Shown: piece by piece, positions 1-5,064 of the stretch | Position numbering within the stretch: the stretch's first letter is position 1 | Layout of the letters: every line of letters begins with the position of its first letter | Assembly: GCA_002255065.1 (NCBI GenBank) | Contig: NJEF01000091.1 | Span: forward strand, 1 to 6,418 | DNA length: 6,418 nucleotides | Direction: 5' to 3' | Origin: Desulfurococcales archaeon ex4484_204 | Lineage (GTDB): Archaea > Thermoproteota > Thermoprotei_A > Sulfolobales > NBVN01 | Made by a program: the position numbers and the translations under genes | The notes under the pieces: generated by a model | What the model saw: the letters and a program-made list of their open reading frames with translations, nothing else | What the model was told of the DNA's origin: nothing | Database searches by the model: none

Positions 1-252
1 CGCCATTTCAGGCTCACTCCTGCTAGGCCAGGTGCTTAGGGTCATAACAAGATTTGCGGGGAGTTACAGCTGTAGCAACATACGTAGCTGTAGAGCGTAA
101 ACGATCTCTAACGGCGGAGGGGGGTTCAGGACAGGCCTACCTATTGGGAGGCTCAGGCCCCCTACATAGCAGTACAGGCAGCTGAGCAGGCACCCACAGC
201 CTGGATGGGTCGTGATACCGCACGGCCTAGGCCTCCTGCGGGCGTGGGGTCT
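1..252. other. Non-coding stretch with serial stem-loops, possible structured RNA
   Basis: No convincing reading frame was found on either strand; the longest open stretches are about 30 codons with no good start. Four local stems can be read directly. They are 65-71 with 86-92 (TACAGCT/AGCTGTA), 118-123 with 158-163 (AGGGGG/CCCCCT) enclosing 136-141 with 146-151 (one mismatch), 187-191 with 199-203 (CAGGC/GCCTG), and 218-222 with 237-241 (CCGCA/TGCGG) enclosing the palindrome GGCCTAGGCC at 224-233. The first stem can be extended by G-U pairs only if the plus strand is transcribed, a weak hint of orientation. It does not match what I know of tRNA, 5S rRNA, SRP RNA helix 8 or the RNase P CR-I/CR-V motifs. 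It could be an unknown RNA, a 3' untranslated region, or simply GC-rich spacer. Confidence 0.25.
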
Positions 253-348
253 CTAAGAGCCCTCCCTCGGGACTCGGCTTAGTAGGGCCCCTACCTCCTC
301 AGCAACCCTAGCCTTAAGCTCGTAGAGCTCTAAGGCCCTGCTAACCAA
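253..348 (-). CDS. Possible 31-residue helical micro-protein
   Basis: A short minus-strand frame begins with TTG at 348 and ends with TAG at 253. The peptide starts (M/L)VSRALELYELKARVAEEV and is strongly amphipathic, with hydrophobic residues at helix or coiled-coil spacing. Its codons (AGG, TTA, CTA, GAG, GCC) match the neighbouring genes. It lies 8 bp after the stop of the coiled-coil gene at 357. The purine-rich run GGTGAGGAGGG inside the end of that gene is a plausible but distant ribosome-binding site. It is not a frameshifted tail of the upstream gene: its own frame has a TAG just two codons before the TTG, lying downstream of that gene's stop. The function is unknown. It may be a small partner protein or a chance open frame, since neither the TTG start nor translation is shown. 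Confidence 0.35.
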   Translation of the reverse strand: MVSRALELYELKARVAEEVGALLSRVPREGS

Positions 349-356
349 TTCCTATG

Positions 357-1100
357 CTAGCCCTCCTCACCGATCATGAGCACCCACTCCTTCCTCGTTA
401 CGTCGAAGTATGCCTGGGCACTCTTCATTAAGGCCTTCAGGAGGGCTAGGCCCTCCTTACCTAGAGCCTTAGCTACCTCGCCCTCGGAGTTAGTTCTTAA
501 GCTAGTAAGCCTCGACTTAAACTCAGCCCAGAACGACGGGTCTACAGCCACCCTCTCATCAACTAGCTCGAGCACTACCGCCCCATCCCTCCTCAACCTC
601 TCAAAGAAGGCGTCCCTATTCTTTATCTTCGAAGCTATGTCCGACTCGAACATCACCTTCTGCTCCCTAAGGATGTCCACCGCGTGCCTCCTAACCCTCT
701 CACGCCCCTCCCTAGGGGTCGGCCTACCCACCTGCTGAGGCCCCATAGACGCCCTCAGCTGCTTCAGCTCGCTGGCAACGCTGTCCAGCACTGAGAGCCT
801 CTCAGCAACGGACTCCAGGAGCTCGATAACGGTTGCTAGCTTCCTAGCCATGTTGTCCAGCTTAGCGGTGTAGGGGTTGAGGAGGTCCATAATGCTCCTG
901 TGAAGCCTAGCCATGTCCTCCCTAGAGATGGTGGCAGCCCGTGCCTGAAGCTCCTTAACCTTCTCCTCACCCCCTAGGGAGTCCATTATGAAGAGCCTGA
1001 CAGCCTCCTCAGGGGGGAGGCCCTGATAGGCCTTAACAACCCTCTCAAGCACCTCGTAAGGGATGCTAACCACCACCCTAGGCACGAACCATACCCACAT
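357..1100 (-). CDS. Coiled-coil protein with ribbon-helix-helix-like N-terminus and winged-helix-like C-terminal part
   Basis: This 247-residue soluble protein belongs to no family I recognise. Residues 8-45 read like a ribbon-helix-helix unit: a short strand (RVVVSIP) followed by two helices, as in CopG-type DNA-binding proteins. Residues about 60-118 are a long heptad-patterned helix rich in Leu, Val, Glu and Lys, probably a coiled coil. Residues 119-135 are a Pro/Gly/Arg-rich linker. Residues about 136-200 look like a winged helix, with helices around HAVDILREQ and ESDIASKIKN and a beta wing around AVVLELVDERVAV. A last helix spans about 207-233. ATG at 1100 is the longest start. GTG at 1085 would begin directly at the ribbon strand and also fits a TATA-like box near 1115. 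The gene stands alone or with the micro-ORF downstream. A transcription regulator or nucleoid/segregation-type DNA-binding protein is inferred from fold patterns only. Confidence 0.8.
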   Translation of the reverse strand: MWVWFVPRVVVSIPYEVLERVVKAYQGLPPEEAVRLFIMDSLGGEEKVKELQARAATISREDMARLHRSIMDLLNPYTAKLDNMARKLATVIELLESVAERLSVLDSVASELKQLRASMGPQQVGRPTPREGRERVRRHAVDILREQKVMFESDIASKIKNRDAFFERLRRDGAVVLELVDERVAVDPSFWAEFKSRLTSLRTNSEGEVAKALGKEGLALLKALMKSAQAYFDVTRKEWVLMIGEEG

Positions 1101-1109
1101 AAATAGGTA

Positions 1110-1125
1110 CTTAAAACCTTAAAAA
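1110..1125 (-). promoter_or_regulatory. TATA-like promoter of the coiled-coil gene
   Basis: On the minus strand this reads TTTTTAAGGTTTTAAG, two overlapping TATA-like boxes. Archaeal transcription starts about 25 bp past the box centre. That predicts starts near 1096 or 1089, essentially at the ATG (1100) or just before the alternative GTG (1085). The transcript would therefore be leaderless or nearly so. The same T-rich tract follows the ribB terminator-like hairpin. Confidence 0.5.
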
Positions 1126-1148
1126 CAGGGCGTGCTGAGGGCCAGCAC
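1118..1148 (-). terminator. Hairpin plus T-run after ribB
   Basis: Directly after the ribB stop codon, the minus strand has a perfect 6-bp hairpin (GTGCTG at 1148-1143, CAGCAC at 1137-1132, 5-nt loop). GCCCTG and then TTTTTAAG follow. Hairpin plus T-run resembles a bacterial intrinsic terminator. Archaea mainly need the T-run, so the hairpin may be dispensable or coincidental. Confidence 0.45.
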
Positions 1149-1847
1149 CTAGGCACTACCCGGAGTGGTACCCGCTGCCGCGCCCCCAGCCCTATCCCAC
1201 ATGCTAACTATCTCGTCACCCTCAATGAGGATGGAGCCGTACACCCTCGCCAACCTCTCAGCATCTCCAACGCTCATAGCCCCCCCATCACTGAGGACCT
1301 CGGCCACCACGATGCTCGGCCTTAAGCCGGCTAGCTCAGCTAGGGCTAGAGATAGCTCTGTGTGCCCCCTCCTCCTAGACAGCCCCCTACCAAGCAGTAT
1401 CGGTACGTGGCCGGGGGACGTGAACTCCCTGTAGAAGGCCTCCCTAGCATCGCCAACCCTACCCCCAAGCACTAAGCTAGCAACCCTGTCCAGCTCACGT
1501 ATAGTTAACGCCCTATCCTCATCCCGTATCCCGGTAGCAACACCTACGTGGTTAACCCACAAGCTGAAGTTAGGGGGGTCCCCGTACCTGAGGACCCTAC
1601 CAGCGATCGGGCCGTAGCCTACATCCCTAAGTATCTCGTCCATGTACCTAAGGCCTAGTTGCTCCCCGACCTCCCTAGGCATCGCGTAGCATATTAAGCC
1701 CCCCGCATCCCTCCTCATAGCCGCTACGGAGCCCGCCGTAACCATGGGTGCGTAGAAAACCATGTCGACCTCGTTCTCCCTGCTCTCGGAGTCGTGGATG
1801 AACACGGGTACACCCATCCTTAACAGCTTACCAACACGTCTAAGCAT
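1149..1847 (-). CDS. ribB: 3,4-dihydroxy-2-butanone 4-phosphate synthase
   Basis: This cytosolic enzyme converts ribulose 5-phosphate to 3,4-dihydroxy-2-butanone 4-phosphate and formate with Mg2+, supplying the four-carbon unit of riboflavin. The family motifs appear in order in 232 residues: the acidic loop with RENE at 23-26 and Asp28 (the usual RE-E-D metal/substrate loop), AGGLICYAM at 48-56, TGIRDEDRALTI at 105-116, the PGH region FTSPGHVPILL at 142-152, RRGHTELSLALAELAGL at 159-175, and AEVLSDGGAM at 182-191 near the C-terminal acidic site. The length is normal for a stand-alone RibB, with no fused GTP cyclohydrolase II domain. The last 14 residues are an Ala/Gly-rich tail. ATG at 1847 follows a G-rich run (TTAGGGGGCCGGG). 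The gene lies 40 bp after the secreted-protein gene and may be read through from it. No other riboflavin gene is visible. Confidence 0.95.
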   Translation of the reverse strand: MLRRVGKLLRMGVPVFIHDSESRENEVDMVFYAPMVTAGSVAAMRRDAGGLICYAMPREVGEQLGLRYMDEILRDVGYGPIAGRVLRYGDPPNFSLWVNHVGVATGIRDEDRALTIRELDRVASLVLGGRVGDAREAFYREFTSPGHVPILLGRGLSRRRGHTELSLALAELAGLRPSIVVAEVLSDGGAMSVGDAERLARVYGSILIEGDEIVSMWDRAGGAAAGTTPGSA

Positions 1848-1887
1848 CCCGGCCCCCTAAGGCTTGAGGGGGTTTGAGGGTAATAAG

Positions 1888-3132
1888 TTAGGATGTCGCC
1901 CTAACACGCAGCACGAAGTATGCAACCACTAGGAGGGCCCCCACTATGAAGGGTAAGGGGTTGGGGAGCTGGGGGACCCTGTAACCGCTCCTATACCCGG
2001 GACCGTAGCTAGCGGTGGTGCTCGTATACCGGGCCCTGCTCCCCGGGCACGGAAACCCTTTAAGCAGCAGGCTAGCACCCGTAACGTTGTAGTTGATGGG
2101 TAGCTCCTCAAGCCTTACAGGCCTAACCACTGCCTTAACCCTTAACGTGCTGACACTACAGTCCCTCGGCTTAAGGACCTCGCTGACGTTGAGGGAGCTA
2201 GCCACCAACTTAGTAGAGACCTTACCGGCACTGACTATGCCGACGTAGCGCCCAGGTAGCTCAGCACACCCTAGGCCCTCGCTGGAAACGGTGATGAGGT
2301 ACGTAACCCCCTCGCTAACGCCTAGAGCTACTAGCTGGTTCTTAAACCCCTTAGCAACAACGTGCTTAACGCCCCCGCCAATGAGTAAGGCGTTAACACC
2401 GCCGTTAACGCGTAGCACGAGGATCCTATCACCGTACTGGGACACAGCTGCGTAGCCCTCCCCCAGGGCGGCTATCCCCTTAGGGGTGGTTGCGGAGCTA
2501 GGGACCCCCCTTAACTCTACGTAGTAGCCGCTCACAACCCCCTCAGCTAGGTCGTACCTAACTATTAGCGGTATGTACGAGCCCCTGACAGCTAGCCCCC
2601 CGAGGAGGAGTAAGGAGGTATTAACCGCTACGGCGTCCCTGAAGTAGCAGGGGGCGCTGCAGCCCAGTACGCGTGCTACGGGCTGCCCACCCCTACGAAG
2701 TATGAGGAGGGCTCTGTAGGTGCCGTTAACTACTACGTACCCAACGCCGACGTAGCCCCCCGCGTATGGGGAGACCTTGAGCACGGCCCCCTTAACACCA
2801 TAGGTTGTTAGGGCTGCCAATGCCCTGCCGCCCCCCACTAGCCCGGACACGTTAACCACCCCTATGAAGGGCCTCCCAAGGTACTCACCCCCCATAATCA
2901 GTGCGTCGTTAGCAGCTAGTAGGGAGTAAACGCTTAGGCCGCTAGCGTTAAACACCTCAGCACCCAGCCTACCCACGAGAAGGAGGGGCCCGGAAGCTAG
3001 TAGGTAGGTACCGCCCCCGAGGTCGGCGCCGTCGTATACGTAGCTAACCCCGCTACACCAGCTGCTAGCACCTAGGAGTGCCTGGGTTGCTAGTAGGGCA
3101 GCTATAAGGGCTATATGGGGCGGGGGCTTCAT
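1888..3132 (-). CDS. Secreted, membrane-anchored surface protein of unknown function
   Basis: This 414-residue protein has a Sec-type signal peptide (hydrophobic core at about 8-21, probable cleavage near AxS-W at 22-25). A long beta-rich ectodomain follows (about 26-365), then a Ser/Thr/Tyr/Gly/Pro-rich linker (about 366-394), one C-terminal membrane helix (about 394-409) and a short RVRATS tail inside the cell. Six N-glycosylation sequons (Asn62, 94, 137, 171, 315, 349) and six cysteines (26, 158, 162, 289, 325, 362) suggest a glycosylated, possibly disulfide-bonded exterior domain. Repeated short hydrophobic strands with GG/YG turns (for example LLVGRL, LLLLGGLAV, ILVLRVNGG) suggest a beta-propeller-like fold. 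This is inference, as no repeat consensus is clear. ATG at 3132 lies 5 bp after the stop of the membrane-protein gene at 3138, so the two are almost certainly co-transcribed. The function is unknown. Confidence 0.85.
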   Translation of the reverse strand: MKPPPHIALIAALLATQALLGASSWCSGVSYVYDGADLGGGTYLLASGPLLLVGRLGAEVFNASGLSVYSLLAANDALIMGGEYLGRPFIGVVNVSGLVGGGRALAALTTYGVKGAVLKVSPYAGGYVGVGYVVVNGTYRALLILRRGGQPVARVLGCSAPCYFRDAVAVNTSLLLLGGLAVRGSYIPLIVRYDLAEGVVSGYYVELRGVPSSATTPKGIAALGEGYAAVSQYGDRILVLRVNGGVNALLIGGGVKHVVAKGFKNQLVALGVSEGVTYLITVSSEGLGCAELPGRYVGIVSAGKVSTKLVASSLNVSEVLKPRDCSVSTLRVKAVVRPVRLEELPINYNVTGASLLLKGFPCPGSRARYTSTTASYGPGYRSGYRVPQLPNPLPFIVGALLVVAYFVLRVRATS

Positions 3133-3137
3133 GCACC

Positions 3138-3884
3138 CTACCTTCTCTTAAACTCGAGCTTCTTAGGCTCCCCATACCTCCTAATTATATCGGCCAGCCT
3201 GTCATAGCTCTTGGTGTAGAACCTGTACTTAACAATGGCCTTACCGCTAGACTTAATGAGCTCAACGAACTTCCTCGTCGGGTTAACGTTGACTGCGTAG
3301 CCCTCTAGTGGGAACTTAGTCGCTATACCCATACCCACTATCCCCTTATCGTAGACCTCGTACTTATTGACCACCTGGATGTACTCCTTAACCCCCCTCC
3401 TAGACAGGAGGTTCATCCCCGTTATCACTAGGTAGGGGATCTCGTACCCAGCTAGGAATAGGAGGACCCTGGTAACAACGTCTACCTCAGGGTCCCTGGC
3501 AACCCCGCCTACTACGTTGAAGTAGAGGGGGTACCACACGAGTATCACTATGAGGCCCAGGAAGCTCATTAGGGAGGACTTAAGCATGGGTTTAAGCTCG
3601 TCGACAAGCCTCGGGTCGGACCTCTGGAGCTCCGTAACCTCCCTAGGCCTGCCAATGAACAGCCTCCTACCCTCCTTAATCTCCTTAGCCTCCTTACCTA
3701 CTATGTGCCTTAGCTGGGTCTTCATGGTTATCGCGGTGAACGCCACCATACCTATTATGAATATTATGAACGTTAAGTTCAGGTACTGGGGGAAGAATAC
3801 GTTTAGGAGTACTAGGAGCGTTATCATTGACTGGCCGTAAGCTATCGAGAACGCCCACTGCCTCCTGCTAAGCTGGTACGCCAC
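3138..3884 (-). CDS. Four-helix membrane protein, possibly the archaeal DUF2208 family
   Basis: This integral membrane protein of 248 residues has four hydrophobic segments at about 11-31, 35-55, 103-125 and 136-160. A charged loop (about 56-102, rich in Lys, Arg and Glu) separates the first pair from the second. A basic, strand-and-helix soluble tail runs from 161 to 248 and ends in KKLEFKRR. By the positive-inside rule, the loop and tail are cytoplasmic. The layout resembles what I recall of the archaeal DUF2208 predicted membrane proteins, but I cannot confirm this. The start is GTG at 3884, with GGTGGG about 10 nt upstream (near 3894-3899) as ribosome-binding site. An ATG at 3891 in another frame opens only seven codons. 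It is the first gene of the minus-strand cluster with the secreted protein, which it may help to insert, anchor or partner. No catalytic motif was seen. Confidence 0.85.
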   Translation of the reverse strand: MAYQLSRRQWAFSIAYGQSMITLLVLLNVFFPQYLNLTFIIFIIGMVAFTAITMKTQLRHIVGKEAKEIKEGRRLFIGRPREVTELQRSDPRLVDELKPMLKSSLMSFLGLIVILVWYPLYFNVVGGVARDPEVDVVTRVLLFLAGYEIPYLVITGMNLLSRRGVKEYIQVVNKYEVYDKGIVGMGIATKFPLEGYAVNVNPTRKFVELIKSSGKAIVKYRFYTKSYDRLADIIRRYGEPKKLEFKRR

Positions 3885-3939
3885 CCTTCATACCCACCAG
3901 AGATAGTACTTAGGGCTGATAACTCTTACTGGGTAATAA

Positions 3940-3953
3940 GATTATCGGTAATC
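3940..3953. repeat. Inverted repeat, candidate operator
   Basis: GATTA-TCGG-TAATC is a perfect 5-bp inverted repeat with a 4-bp spacer, overlapping the candidate minus-strand TATA box. Part of it (GGTAATCCC) recurs at 4001-4009, next to the plus-strand TATA box. It could bind a dimeric regulator, perhaps the product of the adjacent gene at 4028. A 5-bp repeat can also arise by chance. Confidence 0.35.
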
Positions 3954-3993
3954 CCGACGTGCCCTGAGGGCTACCCACCGACGTAGATAGGGC

Positions 3994-4001
3994 CTTATAA
4001 G
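3994..4001 (+). promoter_or_regulatory. TATA box for the YwgA-like gene pair
   Basis: CTTATAAG lies within GGCCTTATAAGG. Its centre is about 30 bp before the GTG at 4028. The expected transcription start is about 4023-4026, so the message is essentially leaderless and supports GTG 4028 as start. The GTG at 4023 is in another frame that stops after four codons. Confidence 0.7.
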
Positions 4002-4027
4002 GTAATCCCAGCAGAGATCTTAGTGCG

Positions 4028-4345
4028 GTGGCCATAGACTTGAGGACGCGCATTCCCGAACCCCTTAAGCTGCTCGAGGTGATATCTAAGTATGGCGAGA
4101 TTAGGGGTAGGGTAGCCCTCCACAGGATCGTTTACATCGCTCAGTCGAGGGGTACTAACCTGGGGTACAGGTTCCTCAACTACAGCTTCGGCCCGTACAG
4201 CAAGGAGCTGGACTACGACCTACAGCTCCTTAAGAGGTTAGGGCTGGTGGCGATCGAGGAGGAGAACGGTGAGTGCTTAATTAAGCTAACAGGTAAGGGT
4301 GCTGAGGTCGTTAAGGGTTTAAGGAGTATTAAGAGGGGTGTTTAG
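4028..4345 (+). CDS. Small winged-helix protein, YwgA/Panacea (SocA-like) type
   Basis: This soluble protein has 105 residues. Residues 10-47 form two helices with the pattern KLLEVISKYGEIRGRVALHR followed by IVYIAQ. Residues 52-74 carry the signature YSFGPYSKELDYDLQLLKRLG, and residues 75-90 look like a beta wing. The order (helix, L-K/H-IVY, then F-GPYS-EL and a leucine-rich helix) is what I recall of YwgA-like proteins and, more distantly, the DUF4065/Panacea domain found in SocA-type antitoxins. Members act as DNA- or protein-binding regulators, and the exact role here is unknown. The GTG start is set by the TATA box about 30 bp upstream. The gene is followed after 9 bp by the conserved hypothetical gene at 4355, so the two form an operon. 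Candidate operator repeats lie in its own promoter, which suggests, without proof, autoregulation. Confidence 0.85.
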   Translation: MAIDLRTRIPEPLKLLEVISKYGEIRGRVALHRIVYIAQSRGTNLGYRFLNYSFGPYSKELDYDLQLLKRLGLVAIEEENGECLIKLTGKGAEVVKGLRSIKRGV

Positions 4346-4354
4346 GGGGGCTGG

Positions 4355-4693
4355 ATGGCTGTTAAGGTGCTTAAGAACCAGGACGTTAAGAGGGTCGTAG
4401 CCTTCATACCTAGGGGGCACAGGCACGTAAGACTAGCTATCGAGACCTCGTGGGGGGACGTGATAATCCTTCAGCAGGCGGTAGTGGATGCAGTGCTTAG
4501 AGCTTACGCCCAGGTAGCTGCCCACCCTGTGAGGAGGGGTGTCGAGCTAAGGCTAGCAAGGATCGGTAAGGAGTTAAGGAAGGAGGGCTTCGCTGAGTGG
4601 CAGCTAGTTGAGAGCTCGAGGCCTGAGGACGACGTGGTTGAGGAGCTTACAAGGACCTACCTAGATGCCCTACTTAAGGGAGGGGGGCACTAA
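4355..4693 (+). CDS. Small conserved hypothetical protein
   Basis: This soluble, basic alpha/beta protein has 112 residues. Residues 1-45 appear to form strands (VKRVVAFIP, HVRLAIETSWGDVIILQ) around the turn RGHRH at 20-24. Residues 40-55 are a helix (AVVDAVLRAYAQVA) followed by AHPVRRGVEL at 56-65. Residues 70-86 hold a conserved-looking RKEGFAEWQLVE, and the tail is an acidic helix (about 90-107). I recall similar GHRH...HP...EGFAE proteins in other crenarchaea but know of no function. ATG at 4355 is preceded by GGGGGGCTGG, a strong G-rich ribosome-binding site, consistent with an internal operon gene needing one where the leaderless first gene does not. It follows the YwgA-like gene by 9 bp and is the last gene before a T-rich tract. 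Confidence 0.8.
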   Translation: MAVKVLKNQDVKRVVAFIPRGHRHVRLAIETSWGDVIILQQAVVDAVLRAYAQVAAHPVRRGVELRLARIGKELRKEGFAEWQLVESSRPEDDVVEELTRTYLDALLKGGGH

Positions 4694-4720
4694 ACCGTTT
4701 CCTCTAACCGTATCACTCCA

Positions 4721-4755
4721 TGTTTTTGTTTCATTGTGATTGGTTTTCGTTGGTT
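4721..4755 (+). terminator. T-rich transcription terminator of the 4028-4693 operon
   Basis: Beginning 28 bp after the last stop codon, this tract carries several T-runs on the plus strand (TTTTT, TTT, TTTT, TT) in otherwise GC-rich DNA. Archaeal RNA polymerase stops at such T-rich tracts without needing a hairpin. Confidence 0.6.
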
Positions 4756-4766
4756 CCTCCTCGCCT

Positions 4767-4860
4767 GGGGGGCTCACCCCGCTGTTCATCCCGTGGTTCA
4801 TGGGCGGCCGTCGAGCCGAACGGCCAGGGTCCCCATCAACGCCTAGCCCAGCGGGCTCGG
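4767..4860 (+). ncRNA. Candidate structured RNA with nested stems and possible pseudoknot
   Basis: An outer 7-bp helix pairs CCCGCTG (4778-4784) with CAGCGGG (4849-4855). Inside it are two hairpins: CCCGTG (4790-4795) with CATGGG (4799-4804), including one G-U pair that works only in plus-strand RNA, and GGCCGT (4806-4811) with ACGGCC (4820-4825). The loop of the second hairpin (CGAGCC, 4812-4817) is complementary to GGCTCG at 4854-4859, a possible pseudoknot that would compete with the last two bases of the outer helix. An alternative hairpin AGCCC-AGC-GGGCT (4845-4857) is also possible. I recognise no RNA family. No clear promoter lies just upstream, so it may be part of a read-through 3' end, and strand and ends are uncertain. 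Confidence 0.3.
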
Positions 4861-4896
4861 AGCAACACCCCCATCACCCACATACCCATTTCTGCC

Positions 4897-4917
4897 CGCA
4901 CAACACGTTGCTGTGCG
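4897..4917. repeat. Inverted repeat (6-bp hairpin)
   Basis: CGCACA (4897-4902) pairs with TGTGCG (4912-4917) around a 9-nt loop. It may extend the structured block to its left or stand alone. Confidence 0.4.
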
Positions 4918-4928
4918 AGGTCCATGCA

Positions 4929-4963
4929 TTAAGGGCGTGCTAGCAAGCGGTGCTAACCCTTAA
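4929..4963. repeat. Inverted repeat TTAAGGG/CCCTTAA
   Basis: TTAAGGG (4929-4935) is repeated inverted as CCCTTAA (4957-4963). The spacer contains GTGCTAGC and GTGCTAAC. A related sequence, ATTAAGGGTGCTAGC, lies at 5497-5511 on the other side of the NifX-like gene. The role is unknown. Confidence 0.4.
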
Positions 4964-4988
4964 GAGTAGCTGCGTTGACGACCTGGCT

Positions 4989-5001
4989 TGAAACATTTAA
5001 C
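4989..5001 (+). promoter_or_regulatory. Weak BRE/TATA-like sequence
   Basis: TGAAAC followed by ATTTAAC has the order of an archaeal BRE and TATA box on the plus strand. A start near 5022 would give RNA antisense to the 3' end of the NifX-like gene. On the minus strand the same bases (GTTAAAT) could also serve. This is a weak match only. Confidence 0.2.
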
Positions 5002-5029
5002 AGGCCTAGCGCCCTACACGTAACGCGGG

Positions 5030-5052
5030 GCTACGCCTTAAGAACGCGTAGC
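5030..5052. repeat. 7-bp hairpin downstream of the NifX-like gene
   Basis: GCTACGC (5030-5036) pairs with GCGTAGC (5046-5052) around a 9-nt loop containing CTTAAG. It starts 13 nt past the stop of the minus-strand gene at 5065. It could shape the 3' end of that message. There is no T-run after it, so it is not a standard terminator. Confidence 0.4.
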
Positions 5053-5064
5053 GTTTACAGCTAC

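Larger units (their letters stand above)
3885..4027. promoter_or_regulatory. Divergent promoter region between the two operons
   Basis: This 143-bp AT-richer spacer lies between the minus-strand membrane-protein gene and the plus-strand YwgA-like gene. It holds a clear plus TATA box, a likely minus TATA box (TCTTATTA, read on the minus strand at about 3944-3937), an inverted repeat and two copies of GGTAATCCC (3947-3955 and 4001-4009). The minus box would give a short leader of about 25-30 nt, which fits the presence of a ribosome-binding site before GTG 3884. Confidence 0.5.
4694..5064. other. 371-bp intergenic region with no convincing gene
   Basis: The gap separates two convergent transcripts: the plus-strand operon ending at 4693 and the minus-strand NifX-like gene ending at 5065. 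It contains the T-rich tract (4721-4755), a C-rich structured block (4767-4860), three further inverted repeats (4897-4917, 4929-4963, 5030-5052) and a BRE/TATA-like sequence near 4989-5001. Open frames of about 70 codons on the plus strand have proline-, serine- and cysteine-rich products and codons unlike those of the neighbouring genes, so I do not call them. Confidence 0.6.

Noticed and set aside
165..229. Minus-strand short frame starting GTG after AGGAGG (VRYHDPSRLW...)
   Set aside because: It has a good ribosome-binding site but fewer than 30 codons and a Pro-rich product with no visible structure. It also lies within the serial stem-loops. Not supported enough to call.
376..738. Plus-strand 120-codon open frame opposite the coiled-coil gene
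   Set aside because: It is a Ser/Leu/Thr-rich shadow of the minus-strand gene, whose protein has clear structure and native codon usage.
1878..3940. Ten-base match GGGTAATAAG at 1878-1887 and 3931-3940
   Set aside because: A single 10-base match near one stop codon and in a promoter, with no extension or further copies, is most likely chance.
4840..4917. tRNA-like D-arm pattern (TAGCCCAGCGGGCT)
   Set aside because: No anticodon arm, T-arm (GTTCRANNC) or acceptor pairing follows at the required spacing.
4836..4925. Minus-strand 29-residue frame starting MDLAQQRVV
   Set aside because: It has no ribosome-binding site, its codons (CAA, CGT, CGC) are atypical for this DNA, and it overlaps the structured block. 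A tryptophan/methionine-rich product is likely a chance translation.
4720..4943. Two overlapping plus-strand open frames of 67-70 codons in the intergenic gap
   Set aside because: The products are rich in Pro, Ser, Cys and His with codons unlike the neighbours. One begins inside the T-rich terminator. The sequence is better explained as structured or spacer DNA.
4760..5064. SRP RNA or RNase P RNA in the intergenic gap
   Set aside because: Neither strand shows the SRP helix 8 motif (GGAA tetraloop with AGCAG) or the RNase P CR-I motif (GAGGAAAGTC). A lone CAGAAA on the minus strand is not enough.
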